Source: Maricaulis sp034659015 (lineage in GTDB: Bacteria; Pseudomonadota; Alphaproteobacteria; Caulobacterales; Maricaulaceae). From it: 64,000 nucleotides of DNA. The DNA lies in the NCBI GenBank assembly GCA_034659015.1, contig JAYEGL010000019.1, forward strand, positions 107,285 to 171,284. Direction: 5' to 3'. This document shows, in pieces, positions 8,041 through 16,744 of the stretch. A program made the translations under genes and the position numbers. Below the pieces are notes generated by a model. The model was not told the origin of the DNA and did no database searches. It was given only the letters and a program-made list of their open reading frames with translations. Numbering within the stretch: position 1 is the first letter of the stretch; each line of letters begins with the position of its first letter.

Positions 8041-9036
8041 ATGAATCCGGACATGGCCTTCCTGCTCGCCGCTGCAGCGGCCTTTGTCGCCGTCGGCGGG
8101 GTCGGCTGGGTTGCCGCCGGTTCGATGGGCGACGCCCAGTCGAAGAAGCGGATCAATCGCGCCGTCGGCGACGGCCAGCTGGTGCGCGGCAAGCGCCAGA
8201 CGGCCGCGCTCGACCAGGCGGCCCAGCGCAAGCGCCAGGTCCAGGAATCGCTCAAGGACATGGAGCAGCGCCAGCGCGACCAGCGCAAGAAGACGCTCAC
8301 CGTCAAGGCCCGCATCCGCCAGGCCGGCATGTCTTTTTCGCCCGGCGTTTTCTGGATGATCTCGGGCGGCATGGCGCTGGCCGGGGCGCTGATCGCCCTG
8401 ATTACCGGGCAGAACCTGCTGGTGCTTGCCGCGATCACGCTGGTCTGCGGGCTGGGCCTGCCGCGCTGGTGGCTCGGCTTCCTGCGCGGGCGCCGCCAGA
8501 AGAAATTCACGGCCGAATTCGCCAACTCCCTCGACGTCATCGTGCGCGGCGTGAAGTCGGGCCTGCCGCTCAATGAATGCCTGAAGATCGTCGCCGCCGA
8601 ATCCCCGGACCCGATCTCCACCGAATTCGAGAAGCTTGTCGAGGGCATTGCCGTCGGCGTCTCGCTGCCCGACGGGCTCGACCGGATGTGCGAGCGCATG
8701 CCGCTGCCGGAGCTGAACTTCTTCCGCACGGTGCTGGTCATCCAGCAGAAGACGGGCGGCAATCTGGCGGAAACGCTGGGCAATCTCTCCAACGTGATCC
8801 GGTCGCGCAAGATGATGCGCGAGAAGATCAGCGCGTTGTCCTCGGAAGCCAAGGCCTCGGCCCTGATCATCGGCTCGCTACCGCCGGGCGTGCTGGGGAT
8901 CGTCTACATGACCACGCCGTCCTACATGAGCGAGATGTTCACGCATCCCACGGGGCAGCTGATGCTGCTGGGCGGGGCGAGCTGGATGTTCATCGGCATC
9001 ATGGTCATGCGCGGCATGATCAACTTCAAGATCTGA
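8041..9036 (+). CDS. tadB: TadB (CpaG) inner-membrane platform protein, T2SSF domain
   Basis: 331 residues. It has an N-terminal membrane segment, a charged Gln/Arg/Lys-rich cytoplasmic stretch (about 38-90), a pair of hydrophobic segments (about 98-145), the T2SSF core (EFANSLDVIVRGVKSGLPLN; ETLGNLSNVIRSRKMMREKI) and C-terminal membrane helices. TadB and TadC form the platform that couples CpaF to pilin extrusion. GGAGG lies 9 nt before the ATG, just after cpaF. Confidence 0.93.
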   Translation: MNPDMAFLLAAAAAFVAVGGVGWVAAGSMGDAQSKKRINRAVGDGQLVRGKRQTAALDQAAQRKRQVQESLKDMEQRQRDQRKKTLTVKARIRQAGMSFSPGVFWMISGGMALAGALIALITGQNLLVLAAITLVCGLGLPRWWLGFLRGRRQKKFTAEFANSLDVIVRGVKSGLPLNECLKIVAAESPDPISTEFEKLVEGIAVGVSLPDGLDRMCERMPLPELNFFRTVLVIQQKTGGNLAETLGNLSNVIRSRKMMREKISALSSEAKASALIIGSLPPGVLGIVYMTTPSYMSEMFTHPTGQLMLLGGASWMFIGIMVMRGMINFKI

Positions 9037-9043
9037 GGGCGGT

Positions 9044-10033
9044 ATGTTCGGGCTCGATTTCGACGACATCCGCGACTTCCTGATCTCGCCGGAAAACCTG
9101 GTGATGATGGTCACGGCCGTCCTGGTCTTTGCGACCATCGTGACCCTGTTCGCGCCCGCCATGAGCAACAATTCCCTCGACAAGCGGATCAAGGGCGTGC
9201 GCAACCGGCGCGAGGAATTGCGCCGCAAGAGCCGCGAAGCGATGGAACAGGCCGGGCGCTCCAGCTCGATCCGCGGCGCCGAGGCCAAGGGGCTGATGCG
9301 CAAGGTCGTGGACGCGCTGAACCTGCAGAAGGCCTTCGAGGACCCCGACCTCCAGGACAAGCTCCACCAGGCCGGCCTGCGCGGCAACAAGCCGGTCGTG
9401 GCCTTCTATTTCTTCCGCCTGGCCTCGCCGATCGTGCTGTTCGCGGGGGCGGGCTTCTACGTCTTCATGATCAATGATTTCGGACTGCCGACGGTGACCC
9501 GCTGGTGCATCGCCTTCGGCCTGGGCCTGCTGGGCTATTACGCGCCGAACGTCTATCTGAGCAATGCCGCCCAGAAGCGTCAGCAATCCATCATGAGCGC
9601 TTTTCCCGACGCGCTCGACCTGCTGCTGATCTGCGTGGAGTCGGGGATGTCGATCGAGGCGGCCTTCCACAAGGTCTCCACCGAGGTCGGGTCCCAGTCG
9701 ATCGAACTGGCCGAGGAGCTGTCGCTGACCACGGCCGAGCTGTCCTATCTCCAGGACCGGCGGACGGCCTATGAAAACCTGGCCCGGCGTACCAACCATC
9801 CCGGTGTAAAAGCTGTGTGTACGTCGCTGATTCAGGCGGAACGATATGGTACACCGCTCGGACAGGCCCTGCGGGTCATGGCGAAGGAAAATCGCGACAT
9901 GCGTCTGTCGAATGCCGAGAAGAAGGCTGCAGCGCTTCCGGCCAAGCTGACCGTGCCGATGATCGTGTTTTTCCTGCCGGTTCTGTTCGTCGTCATTCTC
10001 GGTCCGGCGATCATCCGCTTCAACAGCCTGTGA
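9044..10033 (+). CDS. tadC: TadC (CpaH) inner-membrane platform protein, T2SSF domain
   Basis: 329 residues with the same layout as TadB: N-terminal transmembrane helix (about 15-35), charged linker, central helix pair, T2SSF core (FPDALDLLLICVESGMSIEA; RAYENLARRT-type region; GTPLGQALRVMAKE), and a C-terminal hydrophobic helix ending PAIIRFNSL. It starts 7 nt after tadB and is the last recognisable gene of the assembly operon. Confidence 0.93.
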   Translation: MFGLDFDDIRDFLISPENLVMMVTAVLVFATIVTLFAPAMSNNSLDKRIKGVRNRREELRRKSREAMEQAGRSSSIRGAEAKGLMRKVVDALNLQKAFEDPDLQDKLHQAGLRGNKPVVAFYFFRLASPIVLFAGAGFYVFMINDFGLPTVTRWCIAFGLGLLGYYAPNVYLSNAAQKRQQSIMSAFPDALDLLLICVESGMSIEAAFHKVSTEVGSQSIELAEELSLTTAELSYLQDRRTAYENLARRTNHPGVKAVCTSLIQAERYGTPLGQALRVMAKENRDMRLSNAEKKAAALPAKLTVPMIVFFLPVLFVVILGPAIIRFNSL

Positions 10034-10094
10034 AAATTCCCGCTGGCGCGCTATTTGAATCGCACGCCGCATGCTGCACAGGTGGACACAGCCC

Positions 10095-10589
10095 ATGTTT
10101 TCGGGGCGCAAGACAGCCGAAAAACGCCGTGAGGAGATCCGCGTCGCTGACCGGGCCGTCGGCGAGGCCATGGAGGCGCTCGCCGCCGACGACGTGTCGG
10201 CGGCCCGCAAGGTGCTGTCGGCCGCGCCCAGGACCCACTATGCCGACATGGGCTGGAAGGTCGGTCTTGCGACGGCCATGATCGAGTTGAAGGCCGGCAA
10301 GCGCCGCAACGGGCTGCAACGCCTTGTCACCGTGTGTTCGCGGCTCGACGACACCTCGCTGTCGCGCGACGACAAGAACTATCTCAAGCTCTACGCGCTC
10401 TATCGCGGCACGGAAGCGTCCAAGAACGGCCGCGCCCCGGCGGAGCTGCGGGACCTCGTCGAGGATTTCCGCTTCGACCACACCCTGGTCTCGCCGATCC
10501 TGCGCAAGGATTTTCCGCTGAAGAAGGTGGAGGACGGCGAGGACGGTCCGCCACCCCCGCCGCCCCCGCCGCCGCTCGGCGTGCGCTGA
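10095..10589 (+). CDS. Hypothetical cytoplasmic protein downstream of tadC
   Basis: 164 residues, not recognised. It is charged and mostly helical, with Ala/Leu-rich repeats suggestive of one or two TPR-like helix pairs (AVGEAMEALAADDVSAARKVLSA-type pattern near the N-terminus). It ends in a run of nine prolines and GVR. The start at 10095 is preferred to 10071. It lies 61 bp after tadC on the same strand, so readthrough from the pilus operon is possible, but nothing in the sequence ties it to pili. Confidence 0.75.
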   Translation: MFSGRKTAEKRREEIRVADRAVGEAMEALAADDVSAARKVLSAAPRTHYADMGWKVGLATAMIELKAGKRRNGLQRLVTVCSRLDDTSLSRDDKNYLKLYALYRGTEASKNGRAPAELRDLVEDFRFDHTLVSPILRKDFPLKKVEDGEDGPPPPPPPPPLGVR

Positions 10590-10635
10590 ACGTGCGTCGC
10601 GGGGCCATGAACCATCGGCGCGGGCGCGGTGCATC

Positions 10636-11070
10636 ATGACCCGGGACGTCTTTGCCTCGCGCCGGACGGACTGGGCGATCTACGTCCTCACCCTCCTGCT
10701 GGTCGGCCGTCAGGCGCTCGCCTATCTGTGGTGGGGAGCGGTGGAGATCGGCGTGCGGCTCGGGATCTGGCCGCCGGATCTGCTCGCGCTGGACGTCTAC
10801 GGCTATTACGACCAGGTGACCGTGCTGCACGAAACGGTCTTCATCATCGCGGCCCTGGGCTTCGTGTCGGCCCTGATCGCGACCCTCCGGCGCTCGCGCT
10901 GGGCGCCGCATATCCTGATCGCCTGCCTGGTACCGGGGATTTCCGACTGGGTGCTGCTGACGACCATTCCGCAGATGATCAACGATCTGAGCGGCTATCT
11001 GCACCTGATCGGACATCTCGTGGCGATCTGCGGCCTGCTCTTCCTGCGATGGCGGGACTTCCTGCGCTGA
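10636..11070 (+). CDS. Hypothetical four-helix membrane protein
   Basis: 144 residues with four hydrophobic segments (about 13-36, 62-84, 90-110, 121-138) and short polar loops. The closing sequence RWRDFLR is basic, as expected for a cytoplasmic C-terminus. Not recognised as a known family. It lies 46 bp after the preceding hypothetical gene on the same strand. Confidence 0.75.
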   Translation: MTRDVFASRRTDWAIYVLTLLLVGRQALAYLWWGAVEIGVRLGIWPPDLLALDVYGYYDQVTVLHETVFIIAALGFVSALIATLRRSRWAPHILIACLVPGISDWVLLTTIPQMINDLSGYLHLIGHLVAICGLLFLRWRDFLR

Positions 11071-11140
11071 ATGCGGGGCGGCGGCTTGCGCCCCTGCCGC
11101 GCCGTGCCGATATAGCGGTGCACTCAGCCAGGGGGACGAT

Positions 11141-11611
11141 ATGGCCAGCGAACATGTCTACGGTGCACGCGTGGTGTGGACCGGCGACCGCGGGACGGGG
11201 ACGCGCACCTACAAGGGTTACGACCGGACCTGGAATATCGAGACGCCGGGCAAGCCGGTCATCCACTGTTCCAACGATCCCCTGCTGGGCGGCGATCCCG
11301 GCCTGCCCAATCCGGAGGACCTGCTGCTCAGCGCGCTCTCGGCCTGCCACATGCTCTGGTATCTGCACCTGGCCAGTTCGGCGGGCATCGTCGTGACGGC
11401 CTATGAGGACGCACCGGAGGCCGTGGGCGAGACCGCGCCGGACGGGGCGGGGCGGTTCCTGCGGGCCACGCTCCACCCGACGATCACGCTGGAGACCGGT
11501 ACGGACACGGCCCGGGCCGATGCCCTCCACGGCGAGGTTCACCGCTATTGCTTCATTGCCCGGTCGGTGAATTTTCCGGTCGCCTGCGAAGCCCGCTATC
11601 TGGAAGACTAG
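11141..11611 (+). CDS. OsmC/Ohr-family protein
   Basis: 156 residues with the OsmC fold signatures: NPEDLLLSALSACHMLWYLH (first conserved cysteine, SAC) and a second cysteine in HRYCFIARSVNFPV. In this family the two cysteines reduce organic hydroperoxides using lipoyl or thiol partners. Which peroxide is the substrate cannot be told from the sequence. The ATG has GGGGGA about 5 nt upstream. It is convergent with the TPR lipoprotein, with 3 bp between the stop codons and no terminator visible. Confidence 0.88.
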   Translation: MASEHVYGARVVWTGDRGTGTRTYKGYDRTWNIETPGKPVIHCSNDPLLGGDPGLPNPEDLLLSALSACHMLWYLHLASSAGIVVTAYEDAPEAVGETAPDGAGRFLRATLHPTITLETGTDTARADALHGEVHRYCFIARSVNFPVACEARYLED

Positions 11612-11614
11612 GCG

Positions 11615-12409
11615 CTATCGGGCGCGCACCGCATCGTAGCGGCGGCGCGAGGTCAGCATGGAGCGGATATAGGCCATGTTGGCCTCGGCCATCTCCGGCG
11701 AGACATCGACGCGTGCCATGGTCTCCGCTTCCTCGAAGCGCCCCTGCAGGGCGATCACCAGGGCGAGATTCTGGCGCACGGCCGGATCCGCGCCCGGCCG
11801 GACCATCGCTTCGCGCAGCATGCGCTCCGCCGTCTCCGCCTCGCCCGTCGAGGCGTAGGAGAGGGCGATGTTCGACAGGATGGAGGGGTGGCCCGGCTCG
11901 ACGTCCAGCGCGGACTGGAAGCTGCGGCGCGCCTGTTGCGTCTGGCCGGCCTGTTCCTGGGCCACGCCCAGCGCGTTGAGATACTGCCAGTTGCCCGGAT
12001 CGAGCTCGCTGGCGCGGCGCAGCGATTCCAGTCCGGCCGCACCGCGGCCGGCGGCGGCCAGCGCGCTGCCATGGGCGAAAAGAAGTTCCGCATTGTCCGG
12101 ATACAGCGCCAGCGTCTGCTGGGCGATCTCGGCGGCGCGGCGGTGATTGCCCAGCTGGCGCAGCGCGTTCGACAGCTCCATCGCCGCTTCCAGGTCGGAC
12201 GGGTTCAGCTCGTGCGCCTCGGCCCAGAAGGCGGCCTGGGTGAGAAGGTCCTGATTGCGGATCGCCTCGCGTTCGATCTGTGAGGCCGGCACGATCGTGT
12301 TCTCGTTCATCGTGTCGATGACGGCCTGCTCCTCCTCGGTCGCGGCCGTGGTGGCACAGGCCGAGAGGGTCAGGGCGGCGAGAGCGGCAAGGGTCGTGGT
12401 CGGTCGCAT
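11615..12409 (-). CDS. TPR lipoprotein, TadD-like
   Basis: 264 residues. A lipoprotein signal ends in LSAC (Cys18). About five tetratricopeptide units follow (roughly residues 58-220), for example NAEL-LFAHGSALAAAGRGAAGL and PSILSNIALSYASTGEAETAE. The C-terminal EANMAYIRSML block is the kind of ending seen in TadD proteins of tad loci. It lies three genes beyond tadC on the opposite strand, so it may be the detached TadD of this pilus system, helping secretin assembly at the outer membrane. TPR lipoprotein is certain; TadD identity is likely but not proven. Confidence 0.82.
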   Translation of the reverse strand: MRPTTTLAALAALTLSACATTAATEEEQAVIDTMNENTIVPASQIEREAIRNQDLLTQAAFWAEAHELNPSDLEAAMELSNALRQLGNHRRAAEIAQQTLALYPDNAELLFAHGSALAAAGRGAAGLESLRRASELDPGNWQYLNALGVAQEQAGQTQQARRSFQSALDVEPGHPSILSNIALSYASTGEAETAERMLREAMVRPGADPAVRQNLALVIALQGRFEEAETMARVDVSPEMAEANMAYIRSMLTSRRRYDAVRAR

Positions 12410-12513
12410 GGGTCGAATCGGTCAACTGTGAGCTTCCCTTGAATCTGCGCCCACCCGGTCAAGAATGCGTTAATCGCTACCGGCCGCGCAGCGGCGCTCA
12501 CGAGAGGCTTGCC

Positions 12514-13875
12514 ATGACTTCGATATTCGCATCCGACGGCACGGGCTCGACCCTGCGCCTGGTGTCCGTCGAGGACCGCGACCGCCAGGTCGAGGCGCTG
12601 CCGTCCGGGCACCGGTCCCTGGCGGACGGTTTCGAGGGCAAGCCCGGCCAGGTCGTGCGCTTTCCCGCCGGCGGGTCCTGCGACGCCTGGCTCGGGATCG
12701 GCAAGGGCAAGGACATTTTCGCGCTGGGCGCGGCGGCGAAGGCCCTGGCCGGCGGCACCTGGCGCATCGAGGCGCTGCCCGAAGGGTGGGATCCGACCCT
12801 GGCGGCGACGGCCTGGGCCATGGGCGGTTACAGCTTCACCCTCTACAAGCCCGCCGAGCGGGAGCCGGCGCGGCTGGTCCTGCCCGAAGGTGCGGACGAG
12901 GACGAGGCGGCGGCGGTTGCCGGATCCGTGGCGCTGACCCGCGACCTGGTCAACACGCCGGCGGACCGGATGGGACCGGAGGGGCTGGAGAATGCGTTCC
13001 GCGAACTGGCCGACGCGTTCGACGCCACGGTCCATGTCGTGCGGGGCGACGATCTTCTGGCGCAGAACTATCCCATGATCCACGCGGTCGGGCGCGCGGC
13101 CGGCGAGGCACCGCGCCTGCTGGAGCTGGAATGGGGCGACGAGGCCCATCCCCGCGTGGCGATCGTCGGCAAGGGCGTGTGTTTCGACAGCGGCGGGCTG
13201 GACCTGAAATCCGCGCAATTCATGCGCCTGATGAAAAAGGACATGGGCGGGGCGGCCAATGCCATGGGGCTGGCGCGCATGATCATGGCCATGCGCCTGC
13301 CGGTTCGCCTCCACCTTCTCGTTCCGGCGGTCGAGAATGCCGTGGGCGCCGGTGCCTTCCGGCCCGGCGACGTGCTCGATTCGCGCAAGGGCCTGACGGT
13401 CGAGATCGACAATACCGATGCGGAGGGCCGTCTCGTTCTGGCCGATGCGCTGGCGCGGGCGACCGAGGAAGAGAATCTCGAACTCCTGATGGACTTCGCG
13501 ACGCTCACCGGTGCCGCCCGCGTGGCGATGGGACCGGAAGTGGCGCCCTTCTACACGGACGATGACGGGCTGGCGGCGGATCTGGCCGGTGCGGCGCTGA
13601 CAGTCTCCGATCCGGTCTGGCGCATGCCGCTCTGGGACGGCTATGAGGGCGACATCGACGGCGAGATTTCCGACATCGTCAATTCCACGGCCATGCCGAT
13701 GGCCGGTTCGATCACGGCGGCGCTCTTCCTGCGCCGTTTCGTCGGCGATGCCGCCTGGATGCATTTCGACATCTTCGCCTGGAATCCCAAGGACCGGCCG
13801 GGCCGGCCCAAGGGCGGCGACATGCATGCCGCACGCGCCGTTTACCAAATGCTCAAGGAGCGCTTCCAAAAATAG
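12514..13875 (+). CDS. Leucyl aminopeptidase family (M17) metallopeptidase
   Basis: 453 residues. The catalytic C-terminal domain has the M17 metal ligands: GKGVCFDSGGLDLK (Lys220, Asp225), MKKDMGG (Asp243) and the signature NTDAEGRL near residue 305. The N-terminal domain is shorter and divergent compared with PepA. Two metal ions would activate water for release of N-terminal residues from peptides. The ATG at 12514 follows GAGAGG; a longer frame from 12439 lacks a site. M17 enzymes of this type are often neighbours of NlpC/P60 genes, as here, and may degrade murein-derived peptides; that role is inference. Confidence 0.92.
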   Translation: MTSIFASDGTGSTLRLVSVEDRDRQVEALPSGHRSLADGFEGKPGQVVRFPAGGSCDAWLGIGKGKDIFALGAAAKALAGGTWRIEALPEGWDPTLAATAWAMGGYSFTLYKPAEREPARLVLPEGADEDEAAAVAGSVALTRDLVNTPADRMGPEGLENAFRELADAFDATVHVVRGDDLLAQNYPMIHAVGRAAGEAPRLLELEWGDEAHPRVAIVGKGVCFDSGGLDLKSAQFMRLMKKDMGGAANAMGLARMIMAMRLPVRLHLLVPAVENAVGAGAFRPGDVLDSRKGLTVEIDNTDAEGRLVLADALARATEEENLELLMDFATLTGAARVAMGPEVAPFYTDDDGLAADLAGAALTVSDPVWRMPLWDGYEGDIDGEISDIVNSTAMPMAGSITAALFLRRFVGDAAWMHFDIFAWNPKDRPGRPKGGDMHAARAVYQMLKERFQK

Positions 13876-13921
13876 CGTGCATCCCCGCCGGGGATTCGCA
13901 GGCTGAACGGGAGTGTTCGAC

Positions 13922-14329
13922 ATGGCGTCGCAGGCGATGACCTCGCTTGAAATGATGCGCCGGGTCTCGGCCGATACGCTGCAGGGCGGATCGGCGGACC
14001 TGACGGCGCGCCAGTTCGCGCTGCTCCTGTCCATCTTCATGCAGCCCGGTCCGCATGCCGTGCGCGACCTGTCGAAAACGCTCGGCCTGCCCAAGCCGGC
14101 CGTGACCCGGGCGCTGGACGTGCTGGAACGCCAGGGCTTCGTGCGCCGCAAGAAGGACCGCGACGACCGGCGCGACGTCTCCGTGCATCGCACCGTGAAA
14201 GGGGCGGTTTTCCTGTACGATTACGGCGAACGCGTCGCCCGGCGCGCCGAGGAGACCCGCGCGTCGCCCGACTGGCTTCCGCAGATGGTGCGGGCGCGGG
14301 CGGTGTCCGGGATCGCGCTGCCGCGCTAG
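13922..14329 (+). CDS. MarR-family winged-helix transcription regulator
   Basis: 135 residues. The winged helix-turn-helix core is clear: LTARQFALLLSIFMQPGPHAVRDLSKTLGLPKPAVTRALDVLERQGFV (split by the recognition helix PKPAVTRALDVLE), then the wing RRKKDRDDRRDVSVHRTVKG. This DxRD/R wing motif is typical of MarR. ATG 13922 has GGGAG 8 nt upstream, better than the GTG at 13913. It lies 46 bp after the M17 gene on the same strand; ligand and targets are unknown. The flanking peptidoglycan-peptide genes are possible targets. Confidence 0.85.
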   Translation: MASQAMTSLEMMRRVSADTLQGGSADLTARQFALLLSIFMQPGPHAVRDLSKTLGLPKPAVTRALDVLERQGFVRRKKDRDDRRDVSVHRTVKGAVFLYDYGERVARRAEETRASPDWLPQMVRARAVSGIALPR

Positions 14330-14342
14330 GGACGGTCCGGCC

Positions 14343-15104
14343 TCACAGCCGCCGGATCAGGCCCTGGTCGAAGGTCTTGTTGCGATCGGCGAAGATCTTC
14401 TCCAGCGGATCGATCCGCACATGCATCGCCAGCCCGTCGGCATGGATTGCCGTGTCCGCATCCAGTGCGATCGCGACATGGCCCGGCAGGTAGACGATAT
14501 CGTCGCGCACCGGCCGGTGCCGGTCCGGCGAACCGATTGCCGTGCCGGTCGTGTGAACCTGCTGGGAGGTGTCCCGCTGGATCTCCAGGCCGCGGCTGCG
14601 GCAGCATTGCTGGATCAGGCCCGAACAGTCGATGCCGAGATCCGAGCGGCCGCCCCAGACATAGGGAATGTCGAGAAACTTGCGCGCTTCCTCGCCGAGG
14701 GAGCGGTTGCTATCCGGCGGCAGGACATCGGTCTCGCTGAACCAGAGCCCGTTGATATCGCGCACGCGCGAATTCGTCCGTTCGACGATATCGACCGGGG
14801 TGCCGTAGGAGATATGCATGCCCGGCGCGGTGCCGTCGGGACTGTCATAGGCCGGCGCCTGTTTCGCAAGGCAGATACGCCTTTCCATGACGGGCTGTGC
14901 CGCCGGCATGGGCGCCAGGGCCTCGCTGCGGATCCAGCCGGGATAATCGTCATGCAGGCAGACGACGCGGGACCACGCGCCGTCGCGCGCCTCGATGCGG
15001 ACCGTCTCGTTGTAGATCAGCTCGCTGACCGTCTCGCTGCCGGTCTTGGGCTCGGCATAGAGCGTTGCGTTCACAAGGGCGACGCGTTCCACCTCGGACG
15101 TCAT
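14343..15104 (-). CDS. NlpC/P60-family peptidoglycan endopeptidase
   Basis: 253 residues. Two SH3-like regions (about 5-62 and 75-128) precede an NlpC/P60 domain with catalytic Cys160 in GIDCSGLIQ, His209 in LPGHVAIAL and His221 as the likely third residue. Such enzymes cleave the D-Glu-gamma-DAP bond of stem peptides. No signal peptide is visible, which suits cytoplasmic murein-peptide recycling. The ATG overlaps the upstream LD-carboxypeptidase stop by one base (TGATG); an immediately preceding GTG is an alternative start. Confidence 0.92.
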   Translation of the reverse strand: MTSEVERVALVNATLYAEPKTGSETVSELIYNETVRIEARDGAWSRVVCLHDDYPGWIRSEALAPMPAAQPVMERRICLAKQAPAYDSPDGTAPGMHISYGTPVDIVERTNSRVRDINGLWFSETDVLPPDSNRSLGEEARKFLDIPYVWGGRSDLGIDCSGLIQQCCRSRGLEIQRDTSQQVHTTGTAIGSPDRHRPVRDDIVYLPGHVAIALDADTAIHADGLAMHVRIDPLEKIFADRNKTFDQGLIRRL

Positions 15105-16009
15105 CACGCGGTCTCCAGGCTCATGGCGGGTCGATGAAGGCGGCAGGGCCGGAGTGCCAGATGTCCGGACGTGCCGACGATGAGATGTCCGGGCTGGCCG
15201 ATCACGACGGCGGTGTTCCGTTCGCCGTGCCCGACCGGCATGCCGCGCGCAATGGGTATATCCGGAAAGTGAAGGGCGACGATGTCCTCGATATCGTGGC
15301 CCCAGGGCACGTCATTGTCCTGGGTGTCGCTGAAATCGCCCAGCACGATGCCCGACACATTGGCGCTCAGCCTCGACTGGCTGAGCTGGAAGACCATCCG
15401 GTCGAGCGAATAGCGGTACTCGCCCACATCTTCGAGAATCAGGATCCCGCCCTTCGGGTCGAGCTCGAACGGTGTGCCGACCAGGGAGGCGATGACCGCC
15501 AGATTGCCGCACATCACAGGCCCCGACGCCTCGCCGGGGACGACAGGTTCCAGATCGAAGCCGGCGGCCGGTACGGCGCCGTCCGTGTGGATCTGCGCGA
15601 GCGTGCGGGCGGCCGCCTTCAGGCGCTCCGCGCCGCCGGGCTTGTCGATATCGACCGGCATGGGGGCATGAACGGGCAGGACGCCCCATTGCCCGCAGGC
15701 GCCGAAGAGGGCGGTGATGTCGCTGTAGCCGGCCAGGATTTTCCCCGCATTGCGGGCCTGCACATGGCGGATCGTGCGCGCCGCGCCATAGCCGCCGCGC
15801 GCGCACCAGAGGATGTCTGCGCCGGGATCGGCCAGACCGGCGCCCAGCGCCGCGGCCCGCTGCGTGTCCTCGCCGGCGAGCTGCCCGTACCGGTCGTGGA
15901 TATGCGGGTCGGCCCGGACATCGTCCGCCCAGCCGGACACGCTTTCGGCAAAGCCTGAAAACGTGTCTTCCCCGATCCATCGCGCGGGCGCGATCACCCT
16001 GATCTTCAT
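15104..16009 (-). CDS. ldcA: LD-carboxypeptidase (S66 family, LdcA-like)
   Basis: 301 residues. The S66 serine nucleophile is in the motif LAGYSDITALF (Ser96), the Glu in ILEDVGEYRYSLDRM and the His near GMPVGHGERN, forming the Ser-Glu-His triad. LdcA removes the terminal D-Ala from tetrapeptides in the cytoplasm; the downstream overlapping NlpC/P60 enzyme would act next. ATG 16009 has AGGA 8 nt upstream and removes an unlikely polar leader. The pair forms a clear murein-recycling operon. Confidence 0.92.
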   Translation of the reverse strand: MKIRVIAPARWIGEDTFSGFAESVSGWADDVRADPHIHDRYGQLAGEDTQRAAALGAGLADPGADILWCARGGYGAARTIRHVQARNAGKILAGYSDITALFGACGQWGVLPVHAPMPVDIDKPGGAERLKAAARTLAQIHTDGAVPAAGFDLEPVVPGEASGPVMCGNLAVIASLVGTPFELDPKGGILILEDVGEYRYSLDRMVFQLSQSRLSANVSGIVLGDFSDTQDNDVPWGHDIEDIVALHFPDIPIARGMPVGHGERNTAVVIGQPGHLIVGTSGHLALRPCRLHRPAMSLETA

Positions 16010-16055
16010 CGCCGTCTTCCTGTTGGCATGAACACTCGCCAAACCGTCTGAGTCT

Positions 16056-16601
16056 TCAGCCCTTCGATGATTTTGCGTTCTGGGCAAGTGCCTTATCCAC
16101 CGCGTCCTCGAAGTCCGGATCGAAATGGCCGCGCAGTTCGCTGCGCCACCATTCGGCCAGTTCCGGATTGCCGAACTGGGCCCGCAGCAGGCTTTGTGCG
16201 TGCGCCCGGTTGTGCCGCGAGCCTATCAGATAACGGAACTCGTAGTGATCGAGCAGCAGATCGAGCGCCGCGACCCGCTTCTTCTCGGCGTCCGGCAGGT
16301 TGGCGATCAGAGCATGGCGCTTGCCGCCGACATAGAGGTCGAGCAATTGCGGGTTCTCGTAGATGTAGCGGTTGAGCTCGGCGATCGACTGGTAGCGGGC
16401 GACGCGGCCGGTCTCGCGGAGCTGGTCGTTGGACTGGACGAGCTGCCAGACAATGAGAATGACGCCGACGAGGGCGACGCTGACCGCCGCGATGTCGATA
16501 TAGAGCGACCAGTCCGGTGGCGTGCCGGCCGCCGGCGTTTCGCTGGCGGCGACGAGCGCGCCCGACAGCACGATGAATCCCGTTGCGACCGGTTTGAGCA
16601 T
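16056..16601 (-). CDS. Hypothetical membrane-anchored protein
   Basis: 181 residues. A hydrophobic N-terminal stretch (about 5-25, signal-like) and a clear transmembrane helix (about 35-58, ending VWQLVQSNDQ) are followed by a charged, helical cytoplasmic-type domain with Tyr/Arg-rich segments. Similar anchored helical proteins of unknown function are common in proteobacteria; I cannot assign a family. ATG 16601 has an AGGGGGA site 5 nt upstream. It is 46 bp upstream of ldcA on the same strand and may share its transcript. Confidence 0.78.
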   Translation of the reverse strand: MLKPVATGFIVLSGALVAASETPAAGTPPDWSLYIDIAAVSVALVGVILIVWQLVQSNDQLRETGRVARYQSIAELNRYIYENPQLLDLYVGGKRHALIANLPDAEKKRVAALDLLLDHYEFRYLIGSRHNRAHAQSLLRAQFGNPELAEWWRSELRGHFDPDFEDAVDKALAQNAKSSKG

Positions 16602-16687
16602 GGCGTCCCCCTGATGCGGCCTCATCCCCCGGATAACACCGGTATTTCTACATCATGGGGCCCGCAGCGCCAGTCGCCATCCGCCCA

Positions 16688-16727
16688 TGAAAAAGCCCCG
16701 GACCAGGCGGTCCGGGGCTCGTTCTTT
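16688..16727 (-). terminator. Strong rho-independent terminator for the cytochrome c gene
   Basis: Eleven base pairs, AGCCCCGGACC at 16694-16704 with GGTCCGGGGCT at 16709-16719, loop of four. On the minus strand it ends in TTTTT, so it terminates the leftward cytochrome c transcript. Confidence 0.88.
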
Positions 16728-16744
16728 CAAACCTGCAGGTGGGG